A stretch of DNA of 64,000 nucleotides from the NCBI GenBank assembly GCA_950097015.1, contig CATNEN010000002.1, positions 3,038,001-3,102,000 on the forward strand. Reading direction: 5' to 3'. The notes beneath the pieces are model-generated. The model worked only from the letters and a program-made list of their open reading frames with translations, had not been told where the DNA came from and did no database searches. Positions 11,401-22,971 of this stretch are shown here, in pieces. The stretch's first letter is position 1. Each line of letters opens with the position of its first letter. Origin of the DNA: Macrostomum hystrix (taxonomy: Eukaryota > Platyhelminthes > Macrostomidae). A program made the translations under genes and the position numbers.

Positions 11401-11975
11401 ACAACGAGCATGGTCTATGACCAATTCTAGTCAGCAAGCATGGTCTATGACCAATTCTAGTCAGCAAGCATGGTCTATGACCGATTCTAATCAGCAAGGA
11501 TGGTCTATGACCGATTCTAATCAGCAAGGATGGTCTATGACCGATTCTAATCAGCAAGGATGGTCTATGACCGATTCTAATCAGCAAGGATGGTCTATGA
11601 CCGATTCTAATCAGCAAGGATGGTCTATGACCGATTCTAATCAGCAAGGATGGTCTATGACCGATTCTAATCAGCAAGGATGGTCTATGACCGATTCTAA
11701 TCAGCAAGCATGGTCTATGACCGATTCTAGTCAGCAAGCATGGTGACCAATGACCTATAACCATTGATCGATTGAGCAAAGCTCACCTGCTCAAACGTGG
11801 ACCTGCCGTAATCTCCGTCGCTACCACCACCGTCGTCATCATCGTCATTGAATCGGCGCCGCTTAGCAGCCGCGGCAGCGCCAGCCGAGGAAGACCCGGA
11901 GGCGGCGTGCTTTGATGCGGACGACCCACCACGACCGCCGCCGCCACTTCCGGTTGGAAAACGACGACCGGACAT
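5424..11975 (-). CDS. POLD1: DNA polymerase delta catalytic subunit, seven exons, 3' end outside window
   Basis: Family B replicative polymerase, the leading candidate for the animal lagging-strand enzyme with 3'-5' proofreading. Exons on the minus strand: 11787-11975, 10570-11247, 9986-10306, 8892-9446, 7388-7783, 6130-6500 and 5424-5640, joined in frame with GT-AG ends, giving 909 codons so far. Exon 1 carries a basic KRRRF stretch, possibly nuclear localisation. Exonuclease motifs FDIEC (exon 3), NIQNFD and YCLKDA (exon 4) are intact. Polymerase motifs [10 protein letters not shown] (exon 5), KISANSVYG and YGDTDS (exon 6) are intact. Human POLD1 has 1107 residues. The missing tail should hold the two cysteine motifs (CysA zinc, CysB iron-sulphur). 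Exon 7 ends at a good donor (GTGAGG), so the last exons probably lie left of the window beyond an intron of more than 5.4 kb; truncation is the alternative. Confidence 0.93.
5745..6070. repeat. 17-bp tandem array in POLD1 intron 6
   Basis: Units TCATGAGTACAATTGTG, about nineteen copies with early variants reading TCAGGAGTA. The array fills most of the 489-bp intron between exons 7 and 6 (5641-6129). Confidence 0.88.
6806..7271. mobile_element. hAT-type non-autonomous element with perfect 8-bp target-site duplication
   Basis: Left terminus CAGGGGTCGGCAAACT; the right terminus reads inward as CAAGGGTCGGCAAACT. The flanking octamer GGTTAGAC occurs exactly at 6798-6805 and 7272-7279. The terminal sequence and 8-bp duplication are typical of hAT transposons (Tip100/Zaphod-like ends). 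No transposase is encoded in its 466 bp; the interior is a 16-bp tandem array. It sits inside a SINE inside POLD1 intron 5. Confidence 0.85.
6885..7180. repeat. 16-bp purine-rich array inside the hAT-type element
   Basis: Units near GAGACAGGGGAGAGAT, about eighteen imperfect copies with strong strand asymmetry (almost pure purine on the plus strand). The array makes up most of the interior of the MITE. Confidence 0.82.
7890..8870. repeat. 21-bp tandem array with higher-order structure in POLD1 intron 4
   Basis: Units near ATAGAAATGGCACATCTCA, about 45 copies in three blocks. The blocks are split by A-rich spacers at about 8345-8395 and 8627-8660, both containing ATGAATAAATTGAAATT, so block plus spacer forms a larger repeat. 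The array fills most of the 1108-bp intron 7784-8891. The period keeps frames open on both strands, but the translations are repeat noise. Confidence 0.88.
9470..9905. repeat. 21-bp tandem array in POLD1 intron 3
   Basis: Units GGGATCTGGTAGATAAGTGA plus T, about twenty copies, most variable on the left side and homogeneous near 9760-9900. It fills most of the intron 9447-9985. Confidence 0.88.
10452..10566. repeat. Short 21-bp array next to the POLD1 exon 2 donor
   Basis: About five units of GAGCCTGAAGGAATGGACA plus two bases. The last unit runs into the splice donor of exon 2 (GTAAGC, minus strand, 10564-10569), so array and donor are contiguous. Confidence 0.8.
11317..11745. repeat. 30-bp tandem array in POLD1 intron 1
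   Basis: About fourteen units containing CATGGTCTATGACC followed by AATTCTAGTCAGCAAG variants, in exact 30-bp register. Two subtypes occur (ACC-AATTC versus ACC-GATTC), with the second filling the centre. It occupies most of the intron 11248-11786. Confidence 0.9.
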
Positions 11976-12120
11976 GACAAATGATTTTAGCAAATGGTTT
12001 GTCTGGCGCAAATATTACACAGCTGAGGGATGACACAGAAGAGATGATAGAGCTGAAAATAATGGTATTTCATACTGTCTTACCAGACAGAGCAAGAAAA
12101 TAACTATTGTACCCGATAAA

Positions 12121-13690
12121 TATGAGGGTCTGACCATCAAATCCTACTGAGATGGGATTCTGACCATTAAGTCCCACTGGGATGGGATTCTGACCATCAA
12201 GTCCCACTGGGATGGGATTCTGACCATCAAGTGCCACTGAGATGGGATTCTGACCATCAAGTCCCACTGGGATGGGATTCTGACCATCAAATCTTACTGA
12301 GATTGGATTCTGACCATCAAATCCTACTGAGATGGGATTCTGATCATCAAATCCTACTGAGATGGGATTCTGACCATCAAGTGCCACTGAGATGGGATTC
12401 TGACCATCAAGTCCCACTGGGATGGGATTCTGACCATCAAATCTTACTGAGATGGGATTCTGACCATCAAATCCTACTGAGATGGGATTCTGATCATCAA
12501 ATCCTACTGAGATGGGATTCTGACCATCAAGTCCCACTGGGATGGGATTCTGACCATCAAATCTTACTGAGATGGGATTCTGACCATCAAATCCTACTGA
12601 GATGGGATTCTGACCATCAAGTCCTACTGAGATGGGATTCTGACCATCAAATCCTACCGAGATGGGATTCTGACCATCAAATCTTACTGAGATGGGATTC
12701 TGACCATCAAATCTTACTGAGATGGGATTCTGACCATCAAGTCCCACTGGGATGGGATTCTGACCATCAAATCTTACTGAGATGGGATTCTGACCATCAA
12801 ATCCTACGGAGATGGGATTCTGATCATCAAGTCCTACTGAGATGGGATTCTGACCATCAAATCCTACCGAGATGGGATTCTGACCATCAAATCCTACTGA
12901 GATGGGATTCTGACCATCAAGTCCTACTGAGATGGGATTCTGACCATCAAATCCTACCGAGATGGGATTCTGACCATCAAATCTTACCGAGATGGGATTC
13001 TGACCATCAAATCCTACCGAGATGGGATTCTGACCATCAAGTCCTACTGAGATGGGATTCTGACCATCAAATCCCACTGGGATGGGATTCTGATCATCAA
13101 ATCTTACTGAGATGGGATTCTGACCATCAAGTCCTACTGAGATGGGATTCTGACCATCAAATCTTACTGAGATGGGATTCTGACCATCAAGTCCTACTGA
13201 GATGGGATTCTGACCATCAAATCCTACCGAGATGGGATTCTGACCATCAAGTCCTACTGAGATGGGATTCTGACCATCAAGTCCTACTGAGATGGGATTC
13301 TGACCATCAAATCCTACTGAGATGGGATTCTGACCATCAAATCTTACTGAGATGGGATTCTGACCATCAAGTCCTACTGAGATGGGATTCTGACCATCTA
13401 GTCCTACTGAGATGGGATTCTGACCATCAAGTCCTACTGAGATGGGATTCTGACCATCAAATCTTACTGAGATGGGATTCTGACCATCAAGTCCTACTGA
13501 GATGGGATTCTGACCATCAAGTCCTACTGAGATGGGATTCTGACCATCAAATCCTACTGAGATGGGATTCTGACCATTAAGTCCTACTGAGATGGGATTC
13601 TGACCATCAAATCCTACCGAGATGGGATTCTGACCATCAAATCTCACTGGGATGGGATTCTGACCATCAAATCTTACTGAGAGGGGGTAT
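12121..13690. repeat. Large 30-bp tandem array, 52 units without indels, between POLD1 and THOC5
   Basis: Every unit contains GATGGGATTCTGACCATCAA followed by a variable 10-base part (for example ATCCTACTGA or GTCCCACTGG). From 12121 to 13680 the register is perfect: 52 units in 1560 bases. Open frames of about 525 codons (minus, decapeptide with DGQNPISV) and 449 codons (plus, with RWDSDHQ) span it, because the period is a multiple of three and no unit contains a stop in those frames. It has no flanking coding context and is best called a minisatellite 5' of POLD1. Confidence 0.92.
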
Positions 13691-14016
13691 TAGACTAACC
13701 AATAAACTGTAAAAACCTTGATCATTGAAAGATAAAAACAAAAAGTTAACACTTGGCAACTAGACTTGTCAAAATAATAAAACTGACACTTGTCACACGT
13801 TATATTTAGCATTGTTTGAACTTCAATAGTTGGAACTAGGTAATTGCCAAATGCATGCTACTGATGCGATAGTGCTGACAGGTACTGCAGGGGTAATTGG
13901 GATAATAGGGATTTTAGTTTGAATTTAGTAACAGAGTGAACTAATGGGAGCACAAATAAAACACTTAATGTATTTCCCTATCCAACAGACTTCAAATTGG
14001 GACTTGAAACTGTACA
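13691..14016. other. Intergenic spacer between the 30-bp array and THOC5
   Basis: AT-rich, with no gene or repeat recognised. It should contain the 3' untranslated region of THOC5 (minus strand, stop at 14017-14019). Confidence 0.5.
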
Positions 14017-17000
14017 TCACTGACGATGTACAAAACCGTCGCCATTTGTCGAGTAACGAAATGGCCTCACACGGCTTGGCAGGCCGCGAGTTGTGGCCGA
14101 CGACGCCGCAGGCCGACGATAACTGCCGGCATGCCCGACGGCTTCAGTGTTGAAGTACACCTCCAGAGCCAGCAGCAGGCGGTAGAACTGAAGGGGCAGG
14201 ACATCGGATCTGGTGGCAGCAGTCGGCAGTAGATCAGTAGGATACACATTGATCTCCGTCTCAATCTCGTGCAGATCCAGATCCTGGGCGCACGTTGTCA
14301 TGGCAACGGACCCAGCCGGGTCGGCCTCTTCAACGCCGACGCCGAAGACTGGCAGACGATCGGGATAGTCAACGGGAATGCAAACAGCAACCGCGGCAAC
14401 GGCTTTCTGATCACCGCTGGCCCAACGAATTCCAACAGTGAAGAAAAGGTCGACAGGCGATATCAGCTGACTGAGCCTGGCTGTGAATGCCAACTCGCAG
14501 AAGGCGTCATAGGTAACGCGTTGCCAGGGCCGGCAAATCGAACAATTCGCCACGGGCGGCAGGCCGGGCGTTGCCTTGACAACAAAATTGACGCCAGCAT
14601 TGGCCAGATTGTCTAGCCGATTCAGCAGCTGCAGGCGAGACTCGGCGCGTCCGCGCAGGCGTCGGACACAATCGGCGACTCCGCGAAATGCCAGCTCAGA
14701 GTCCAGAACAATGTCCGGCGAGGCAGCTGAAGGTCGTTTGGAGTTTCAAGAATTTTTATTTGAAACGAAACATAAATATATTACAATGCAGTTCATACTA
14801 CTATTAAGTAAGCGGCAGTGTTAACTAATACAAAAAAGCTTAACAATTGAATAGTTATGAGAGAAGGTCGGATAGTAGTTTAGAAACCGAATTATGATAT
14901 AATGAGTTGAGGCTGCTGCTGCTGCTTCTGCTTATCTGAAACTGACAGATAATTAGCTAGAAAAATATGATGGCACTCTAATGCGAGAAACTGGATGCGA
15001 GGAATTTCTGCAGGATAATAATATACTGGGCATCTTTACTGGATATTCGCTAGCCTTGATTGTGTGATAATGCCAATTATATGGGATCGCAAGAAACAGC
15101 AACCAATGAAAGTAGAGAAGAAATCTTCAATAAATTGAAGTTGTATTAACAACGGACAAGCTTTGAAAGACTTTAAGGAAACAGCTCTGAAGAATCCGTT
15201 AGAAGGGCCTGAAGAATCAGTTAGTAGGGCCTGAAGAATCAATTAGTAGGGCCTGAAGAATCAGTTAGTAGGGCCTGAAGAATCAATTAGTAGGGCCTGA
15301 AGAATCAGTTAGTAGGACCTGAAGAATCAATCAGTAGGGCCTGAAGAATCAATTAGTAGGGCCTGAAGAATCAGTTAGTAGGACCTGAAGAATCAGTTAG
15401 TAGGGCCTGAAGAATCAGTTAGTAGGGCCTGAAGAATCAGTTAGTAGGACCTGAAGAATCAGTTAGTAGGGCCTGAAGAATCAGTTAGTAGGGCCTGATG
15501 AACCAATTAGTAGGGCCTGAAGAATAAACTAGTAGGGCCTGAAGAATAAACTAGTAGGGCCTGAAGAATAAACTAGTAGGGCCTGAAGAATAAACTAGAA
15601 GGACCTGAAGAATAGCTGCGCCCACCTTTGTTGCCAAGATCCACGCTGCGGCAGACGATGCCGGCAAGGCGCTGGGCCCAGGTGTAGGCCAGTCCGACGT
15701 CCCGACGTCGAAGCCACAGAAAGTCGCTAGCGGCGCCTGGCAGGGCGTGTCTGACAGCGTAGCCCGGAGCAGTTCGACCATCGTCGCCCGGATACAAGCA
15801 GTCTAATAGTAGAGGCGAATTGCCGCCAATCTTCGCCGTATCGACGTCCACAATGTCGACAGGCGGCTGCTGCTGCTGTTGCTGGGGCTCAATAGAAACG
15901 TTGCGCACTGTCACAAGCCGACAGCTGGGCAGGTAGTGAAAAGACAACAGCAATCGACGCCCTGAAGCATTCGGGACAGACAAGCTCAGCCGCACACTCA
16001 GCGGATGCGGGGTGAGCAATTGGCGAATGGCCTCCTCGCCGCTCTCATTCCCAGCCTCGTCGTCGTCATCGTCATCGTTGGCCGTAGCCGCAGCAGATTT
16101 GCCGCTCTTAGCCTTGCTCTTCTTTTTAGACTTCTTCTTGTTCTTCTTCTTTTTCTTCGAGCTCAAATCTTCTTCATCGTCGTCGTCGTCCTCTTCGTCG
16201 CCGTTGGCATCGGCGTGACGACCGTCTTCAGCCTCGGCGACATCCTGGCCAGCCTTGGCGGAGGAGCCTTTGCTGACGGCCGACTTCAATCGGTCCAACT
16301 CGGCTTGGCGAACAGATGCGGCCTCGTTACGATCGCCGATGATTTCAACCTGTAGTTTTAATTGCGGAAAACTATTTTTTCACTACATATCGCCCCTACA
16401 AATGTGTGACAAACTTGATATCATTTGGTTGAATCGTATCAGGTTTTTTATTTAAAAAATTAAATAAAATTCAACTAATTCTGCGGAAGTTGAACGAAAG
16501 AGAGGAAAAAATTTCAATGCAAAATGATAACTATAAATTCTGCTTTTTTCTATACATATCGGCTCATTTGACTCACAAGCATAGCTGTCGGCTGGTTAGC
16601 CAGCTCTTCAGCGTTGTCAAGGCAGCCGCTATCAGCGTAAGCGCTCAACTGGCTATAGAGCAAATACAGCGGCGCTGGCAACAGCTTAGCGACAGCATCG
16701 GCCTTCCATTGAGCAGTGACACTGGCGCCGGGACCAGACGAGTTTAATCCCAGAGCAGTCTCAACTGGCTCAGCAGCTTTGGCCACGGCTTCGAGCAGGG
16801 GCGCCAGAGATTCGAGTCGGCGACGCTTCTCGGCAATGTCAGCCTGCACAGCAGCTGCCTGACGCTTACCAGTGCGCAGCTTATTGGCCAGGGTCTCTCG
16901 CTGCTTGAGCTCATATCGAAGTCGGGCCAGTGTGCACTCGTGCTCGCTGAGTTCGGCCAAGTTGGCGCCGGAGTCGCGCACGAATTCGTCCAAAGGAGCC

Positions 17001-18697
17001 AGGCTGATGGACTCGTGACGGGAGCGAAAGTCCTGCAGTCAGAAATATATTGATTTTTGTGACATCAGCAACAGTTTTGAACTCCTTGAACTGCTGCGGA
17101 TTCTGCTACGATTCCAGCTGTGGATTCTGCTACGATTCCAGCTGTGGATCCTGCTACGATTCTAGCAGCTGTGGATTCTGCTACGATTCCAGCTGTGGAT
17201 TCTGCTACGATTTCAGCTGTGGATTCTGCTACGATTCTAGCAGCTGTGGATTCTGCTACGATTCCAGCTGTGGATTCTGCTACGATTTCAGCTGTGGATT
17301 CTGCTACGATTCCAGCTGTGGATTCTGCTACGATTCCAGCTGTGGATTCTGCTACGATTTCAGCAGTGGATCCTGCTACGATTCCAGCTGTGGATTCTGC
17401 TTCGATTCCAGCTGTGGATTCTGCTACGATTTCAGCAGTGGATTCTGCTACGATTTCAGCAGTGGATTCTGCTACGATTTCAGCAGTGGATCCTGCTACG
17501 ATTCCAGCTGTGGATTCTGCTTCGATTCCAGCTGTGGATTCTGCTACGATTCCAGCTGTGGATTCTGCTTCGATTCCAGCTGTGGATTCTGCTACGATTT
17601 CAGCAGTGGATTCTGCTACGATTTCAGCAGTGGATTCTGCTACGATTTCAGCAGTGGATCCTGCTACGATTCCAGCTGTGGATTCTGCTTCGATTCCAGC
17701 TGTGGATTCTGCTACGATTCCAGCTGTGGATTCTGCTTCGATTCCAGCTGTGGATTCTGCTACGATTCCAGCTGTGGATTCTGCTACGATTTCAGCAGTG
17801 GATCCTGCTACGATTCTAGCTGTGGATTCTGCTACGATTTCAGCAGTGGATCCTGCTACGATTCCAGCTGTGGATTCTGCTACGATTCCAACTGTGGATT
17901 CTGCTACGATTCCAGCTGTGGATCCTGCTACGATTCTAGCAGCTGTGGATTCTGCTACGATTTTAAGTCCTTTGTTTGAACAGGCAAGTATGTTTAATTG
18001 AGGATTTTTTAACCGCGAGTGGGAGGATCCATTAGCCAGCTAACATCTCTCTCCCTATTAGCCAGCACAGTAGGTAAACAAGGCTCAATTGGCCTACCTG
18101 ACATCTAGTAATCTCCCGCTGCAGATGACGGCATTCGTACAGCAGATTCTGCAACTGCAGATGACGAGAGTCGGCCTGGAGTTTAGAACTGGCTGTTAAT
18201 TCTCTGGCTCGCTTCAATCTGAACTGAGCTTCTCTATTTAATCGCTTCATAATCATCAGGTCAGACATGCAGCCGATTCTCAAATTCTCAAGCCTAATGG
18301 CTAGTGAGTCTCCTTCGTGCTTAACAATAGACGATTTAAGCTGAGCAATCTCGGACAGTCTGCTCAGCAGGCGGGCCTTGGTAGCTGCGAATGCCACCAG
18401 AGGACCATCGTCAATGGACGAAGAAGTTGCATCGGCCGTCGTCGGGCAGCTGCCGACGCCTTCCTCTTCAATGTAGAATGCTCGACGGATTGAATCAACT
18501 GAGCCCCGCTCAGCAGCCGGTTGCTGCTGCTGCCTCTGCTCCGATGTAGTCGACACAGTGTCCTTACTAGCCGTCGACACGACTTCGGCGGGGGACGCCG
18601 ATGACGCAACGGAAGCAGCTGCGCCAGCGGATTTCCTGGTTATTTTTCGTTTGACGGTGACGGCGGCAGGCGCCGATGGGTCGGTTTTAGTTGGCAT
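14017..18697 (-). CDS. THOC5: THO complex subunit 5 homologue, four exons
   Basis: Subunit of the THO/TREX complex, which couples transcription to mRNA packaging and nuclear export. Exons on the minus strand: 18098-18697, 16577-17032, 15626-16349 and 14017-14726; GT-AG ends and phases (0, 0, 1) join cleanly to 829 residues, somewhat longer than human THOC5 (about 683). The family signature HLQLQNLLYE with HLQREITRC is in exon 1. Exon 2 is coiled coil rich. HPLSVRLSL and LDCLYPGDDG are in exon 3. The C-terminal RPFRY with GFVHR ends exon 4. Exon 3 carries a clade-specific acidic block, a lysine-rich block and a second acidic block before HPLSV. A CAG acceptor-like site lies about 40 bases upstream of the ATG, suggesting a 5' UTR intron or trans-splicing. 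Confidence 0.92.
15175..15612. repeat. 22-bp tandem array in THOC5 intron 3
   Basis: Units AGGGCCTGAAGAATCAGTTA plus GT, about twenty copies, with a terminal subtype reading AATAAACTAGT near 15530-15600. It lies in the intron 14727-15625 and ends next to the donor of exon 3. Confidence 0.88.
17095..17965. repeat. 24-bp tandem array in THOC5 intron 1
   Basis: Units GATTCTGCTACGATTCCAGC plus TGTG, about 36 copies, mixed with 27-bp units containing an extra AGC and with TTCAGCAGTG variants. Blocks of several units recur in the same order (17380-17520 and 17500-17700), so there is higher-order duplication. The long plus-strand frames (CGFCYDS- or DSATIPAV-type) come from the period and are not a gene. 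Confidence 0.88.
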
Positions 18698-18829
18698 CTT
18701 GATGCTGCTGCTGCTGCTGCTGCAGGTTCAACTGACTGGAACAAAATTAATAATATCTTAACACCTTTTATGGTGACACTAGACCCATTTCGCTGAATCT
18801 TGAGTACGCACTGACATTTTCATCGTCAG

Positions 18830-18991
18830 GCAGTGTACACTCCCACTGTGCCTTGGAGGTAGGCCCTTAACGGCATAAATTGCACGGCTAGCCTTCCCTC
18901 TGCGGCTGCGCCCCAATTTAATGTGGCCTCGCCGCGGAATCGAGCTCAGGGACCTTGGCGCCAGATGTAAACGCGTTAACCACTTTGCCAC
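18830..18991 (-). mobile_element. tRNA-derived SINE relic (family A)
   Basis: On the minus strand it starts near 18988 with GGGGTGAGTGGCAAAGTGG (A-box-like) and has GAGCTCGATTCCG (B-box-like) about 45 bases on. The body, including TTGGGGCGCAGCCGCAGAG, matches the relic at 33660-33850. It lies just upstream of THOC5. Confidence 0.65.
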
Positions 18992-19328
18992 TCACCCCTG
19001 AACTCACTGGAAAATAATGATCAATTTTATTTTAATGTTTGCCTATATTTTTAATCTGTAACAAGTTTTTTTGGTCTGCAGTTTTTTTGTTTCTAGTCAT
19101 AAGAAAAAAACTAAAATTAATATGCTGACAAATTTTGGGAAAAGTTTCAATCGATATTTTTTATTTAATTGTATATTTCGTGTAAAAAATCAATCAAAAT
19201 TAGACATTTACTAAGAAAGACCAGATCACATTGGAGTGTAGAAACAATTAGCTAAAATTAGACATTTCAATCATTATTCTAGTCCACAGTTACAATCCAA
19301 TGTTGAACACAGAGTTAATTGCGGTCAG

Positions 19329-20612
19329 TTACAGTTTGCCCTGCAGTTCACCTAGGCGTGACTGGAACTCTCTCAGTCGCATGCCCATGCTCATGTTGCC
19401 CTGCATTCTCAGGCGGCCAGTAAAGAATGCCTGCTGAGGATTCAGCCGGCCCAGCATCAGCTGGACAAGATCGGAGTCGCTGATTGTGATGGTCACGTCA
19501 GGCTTACCTGCGGACAGGTGACAGGTAAATCATATTTTACCACCGATTATACACTCGCTAGTTTAGCAACTTCCATTCAGAAATTTTGCAGCCAGGTGTA
19601 ATCTAACTTTTAATGGATCCCTCCACTGACTTTGTCTGTCTCTATTTATTGTAAGGGATGCCTGCCTGCTTGTTTACCTGTACTTATGACTCATGCCTTT
19701 TTTAGTAACATGCCTGCCTGTCCTAGGATTTCTCTCCTACGTATGTCATACGTATTCAGACGTCAGCTTCTATTTTTAGCAACAGACCCCTTGTTCATCT
19801 GACGTCAGTTTCTATTAATAGAAAGTCACGTGATGTATCTGCTACCCCTACCTTGTCTGCACCATATTAACAGGTCCCTAAATGCTGGATCATTTAAGTG
19901 TGTGCCTGCGTGCCCGCTAAGGAAAAAATTGCGCGGCGCATTCAAAGGCCGCGTGTACAGCTGTTCAGTCCGTGGACAAGTGGGCGACGCAACACACAAC
20001 TAACTTTCTACTGAAGCTAATTCTCGTAACTATAAGCAACGGAAATCAGTTGCCCAGCTAAAGTATACATATAGTTATCACTATACTTGGATTCAAGTCT
20101 GATCAGAAGTGTGTGTGTGCTTACGTATCAGCATATAGACAGAATTATGTAGAATTATGAACAGCCAGTCTTAAAGTTTCACCTGTTCCATTAAACTCCA
20201 CAGCACCAGCGCCATTCTTGCAGTCAACCAGCCACATTGCAGTGGCACCATCGCGACCTCCAGTAACTTTGAATGCGAAGACACCATTTATGCGCTTAAC
20301 AATCTGCTCGCCTTCTTCATTCAGGCCAGAGCGGATAGCGTCGAAAATTTTTGTGCACTACATTGACAAAAGATTGAGTATGTGAAAATTATTGACATAG
20401 TGCAATTTAGCCGCAATTCTGACCTAGGTTCTGCTGAATGATTCTATCAACTAATGAGACATGTGTTTTAACATAATATGATGCAAATTATATTACATTA
20501 CATTATATGTAAACATATAACTAACCTCAAAAACTCCATCAGCTGGTGCAGCTGAAGCTGATGTGGCCTTCAAAGAAGAATCACATCCTTTAATAGTCAG
20601 CAGATCAGGCAT
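19329..20612 (-). CDS. SCP2: SCP2-domain sterol carrier-like protein, three exons
   Basis: Small soluble lipid-transfer protein of the SCP2 fold, which binds sterols and fatty acyl chains and is often peroxisomal. Exons on the minus strand: 20526-20612, 20183-20357 and 19329-19507, joined at phases 0 and 1 into 146 residues. The core is EEGEQIVKRINGVFAFKV, then ATAMWLVDCKNG, ITISDSDLVQLMLGRLNPQ, QAFFTGRLRMQGNMSMGMRL. It ends GELQGKL, similar to the C-terminal part of human SCPx/SCP2. The length fits a stand-alone SCP2 domain; no thiolase or dehydrogenase part is seen. The ATG is preceded by an in-frame stop and by a strong TTTCAG acceptor 31 bases upstream. A fusion to upstream domains by splicing cannot be excluded. 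The last residues, GKL, could be a degenerate PTS1. Confidence 0.9.
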
Positions 20613-22971
20613 ATTGTATCCTAATTTATATGTTATTATTCTGAAACCAACAGAAAAATTTTTTTATATTCTACAAAAAAAATACAATTGTACATATTAT
20701 TGTATTGTATGCATTAAAAAATTTACCTATTTAACCAAATTTAATTTTTTTCCTTATGCATACATAATATATATACACTATTATTTCACATATAGTGTGA
20801 AATAATGTAAGATATGTAAAAAACTAATATCTTGTACATATTAACTACTAGTTAGTAAATTTGGTTACTATCTAATTAAAACAAACAAGAGATCTTACTT
20901 AAATGCTTGCTTTGGAATTTTCCAATAATTTTCCAATTATCACTGAAGATTATCACTGAAATTTAATTAAACTAATCTAAATTAATTTCTTTTTTTTTCC
21001 TTTTTATAATATTATGTCTAATTGATAACAAGGGCAATCAAATTAAATGTGCATTATTATTAATGATGTTAGTATTAAGGCAATTAAGAAGGCTACATAA
21101 AAATATTAAAAATATGTAAGCCTATTCTTAATTGTTACAATACATTACTTACATTAGAGACTAAAGTCGGCCTACGAGTTTCATTTTTTAGTATGATAGG
21201 ACATAACAATAAAAAAGTTATAATGTTATTAAAAGGGCATTTGTATGCCAAATATCTATGCTAAAAAAATCAAGACAGCTATTAATATTAAGAAACACTT
21301 GGCTTCAAGTAAATATAAACTAAAAACAGAATGAATGTTGTACAAAGTAAAGAAAATTTAAAGCAATTTTTTAAATTGAAAGATAAATTATATAAATATA
21401 CAAGTTGAGAAATGTTACTCCATTGTTAAACTCATATTTTTTTCTTTTTCTGATCAGCTTATTTTACTTAGGATAAGATATATATATAAAATGTTCAAAG
21501 ATATGAAATGAAAAATACCACATTTTAAGCAAAATTGGTCTAATTCTCAAATTTTGCAATGGGCCATTTCTAGCCATAGGCCTATACTAAAGTGGCTCAA
21601 GACCCTATGCATAAAGCAACCCACAGCTGCAAATAGTAAAAAAATATTTTAATAAAATTAAAACAACATTATCATTAGTATCATTAGTAGCTAGCTAGGT
21701 TGCCAGGTAGGTATATATGTATTCTATTCTAATTTCTAGAAGTCAAGAGCCTAAGACCTAATCATTCAGAGTAAATATATAAAAGGCTAATTCCATGAGA
21801 TGATGGTCATTGTATTGGTATACATAATAATCATTATTTGTACCAAAGACAAACTAACTCAAGACTTTGTATGTTCCATATTGATGGGTGTGACTTCAAG
21901 ATAAAGATAAGACACATTTTAAAGTAATTTTTTACTGTGTTAATGTAGTAGACAGAAACTTTCAATGATGGTTGTTTTTGGTGAAGGCTGACGTATTCAA
22001 ATTTTCAGCATAAGTTCAAGATTCCTGCAAATCAGGCAAGTTTTTGTCTCAATCAGTCATTTGTTGTTGTAAACAATAGCTAGATAAACAGTTATAAACA
22101 AATTTCACATGTTATTAGCCAGTTTTGAGTGTGTTGCACATTTTTTTCTTAGATGACGGTCATTGGACTGATGGTCATTTGTTTCAAATAAAACAATTTT
22201 TTTTAAAACAGCAATGTTTTGAATAGTTTGAAAACATTTTTTTAAAGTTAGACCTGCTGCCATAAAGTTACTATGATAGCAACAAAGGAATCTCTTTATT
22301 TTGGATAATATCATAGTTTTAAGATTGTTTGTAACTAATATTAGTTCTAATAAAAATATTTAATGCTTTTCTAACCATAAAATTTATTACACTAATCTCA
22401 CATTTCAGATCAAACCTACCATGTACCTTCAACAAAACATAAACTTCAAGATTGCCTGACTCAATAATCATAAAGATGGCTAATCAGTTAATAGAGGGAA
22501 CAGTGCATGAAACAATAAAATAAACCAATGGCTTAGTATGACTTAACAAAAAAGAGTTTATTTTAAGGCGTATAAAACAAGATTAACAGTATCTCTTAAA
22601 GGCTTGAATTCCAAGAACATGTATTGTCTTTAAAATTGACACAAGAAACTGTTACAAGAGAAATTAGATAAAAAATACACAACTTGAGAACAGTACTGAT
22701 GTAGTTAATTGTATGGATTTTATCAAATTTATGAAAAATGATAGCAATAACTTTTTCTGAATAATATACAGGTTTTAAGAATGCCAGGAAATGATGGTTG
22801 TTGGGTAACTATGCAGGTTTTTTAAGCATATTAAACTTATCACATGCTAACAAAAAGGACAATTTAACTTAGATATAGGCTAAGAAAATATTTTATTAAA
22901 AAAATCACTTCGCAAGCCTTTTGAACTTGGTATAACAACTTTTCATTAAAAAATGATAGTCGTTTTTAACA

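Noticed and set aside
12070-13647. 525-codon minus-strand open frame (DGQNPISV repeats) and 449-codon plus-strand frame as genes
   Set aside because: Both are read from the 30-bp array in opposite directions; open frames follow from a period divisible by three. No splice signals, start context or flanking unique coding sequence.
17050-18001. Cysteine-rich (CGFCYDS) and alanine-rich (DSATIPAV) repeat proteins on the plus strand
   Set aside because: They lie in the antisense of THOC5 intron 1 and are two frames of the same 24-bp array.
18779-18991. 70-codon minus-strand frame upstream of THOC5
   Set aside because: It coincides with the SINE relic and has no conserved protein signature.
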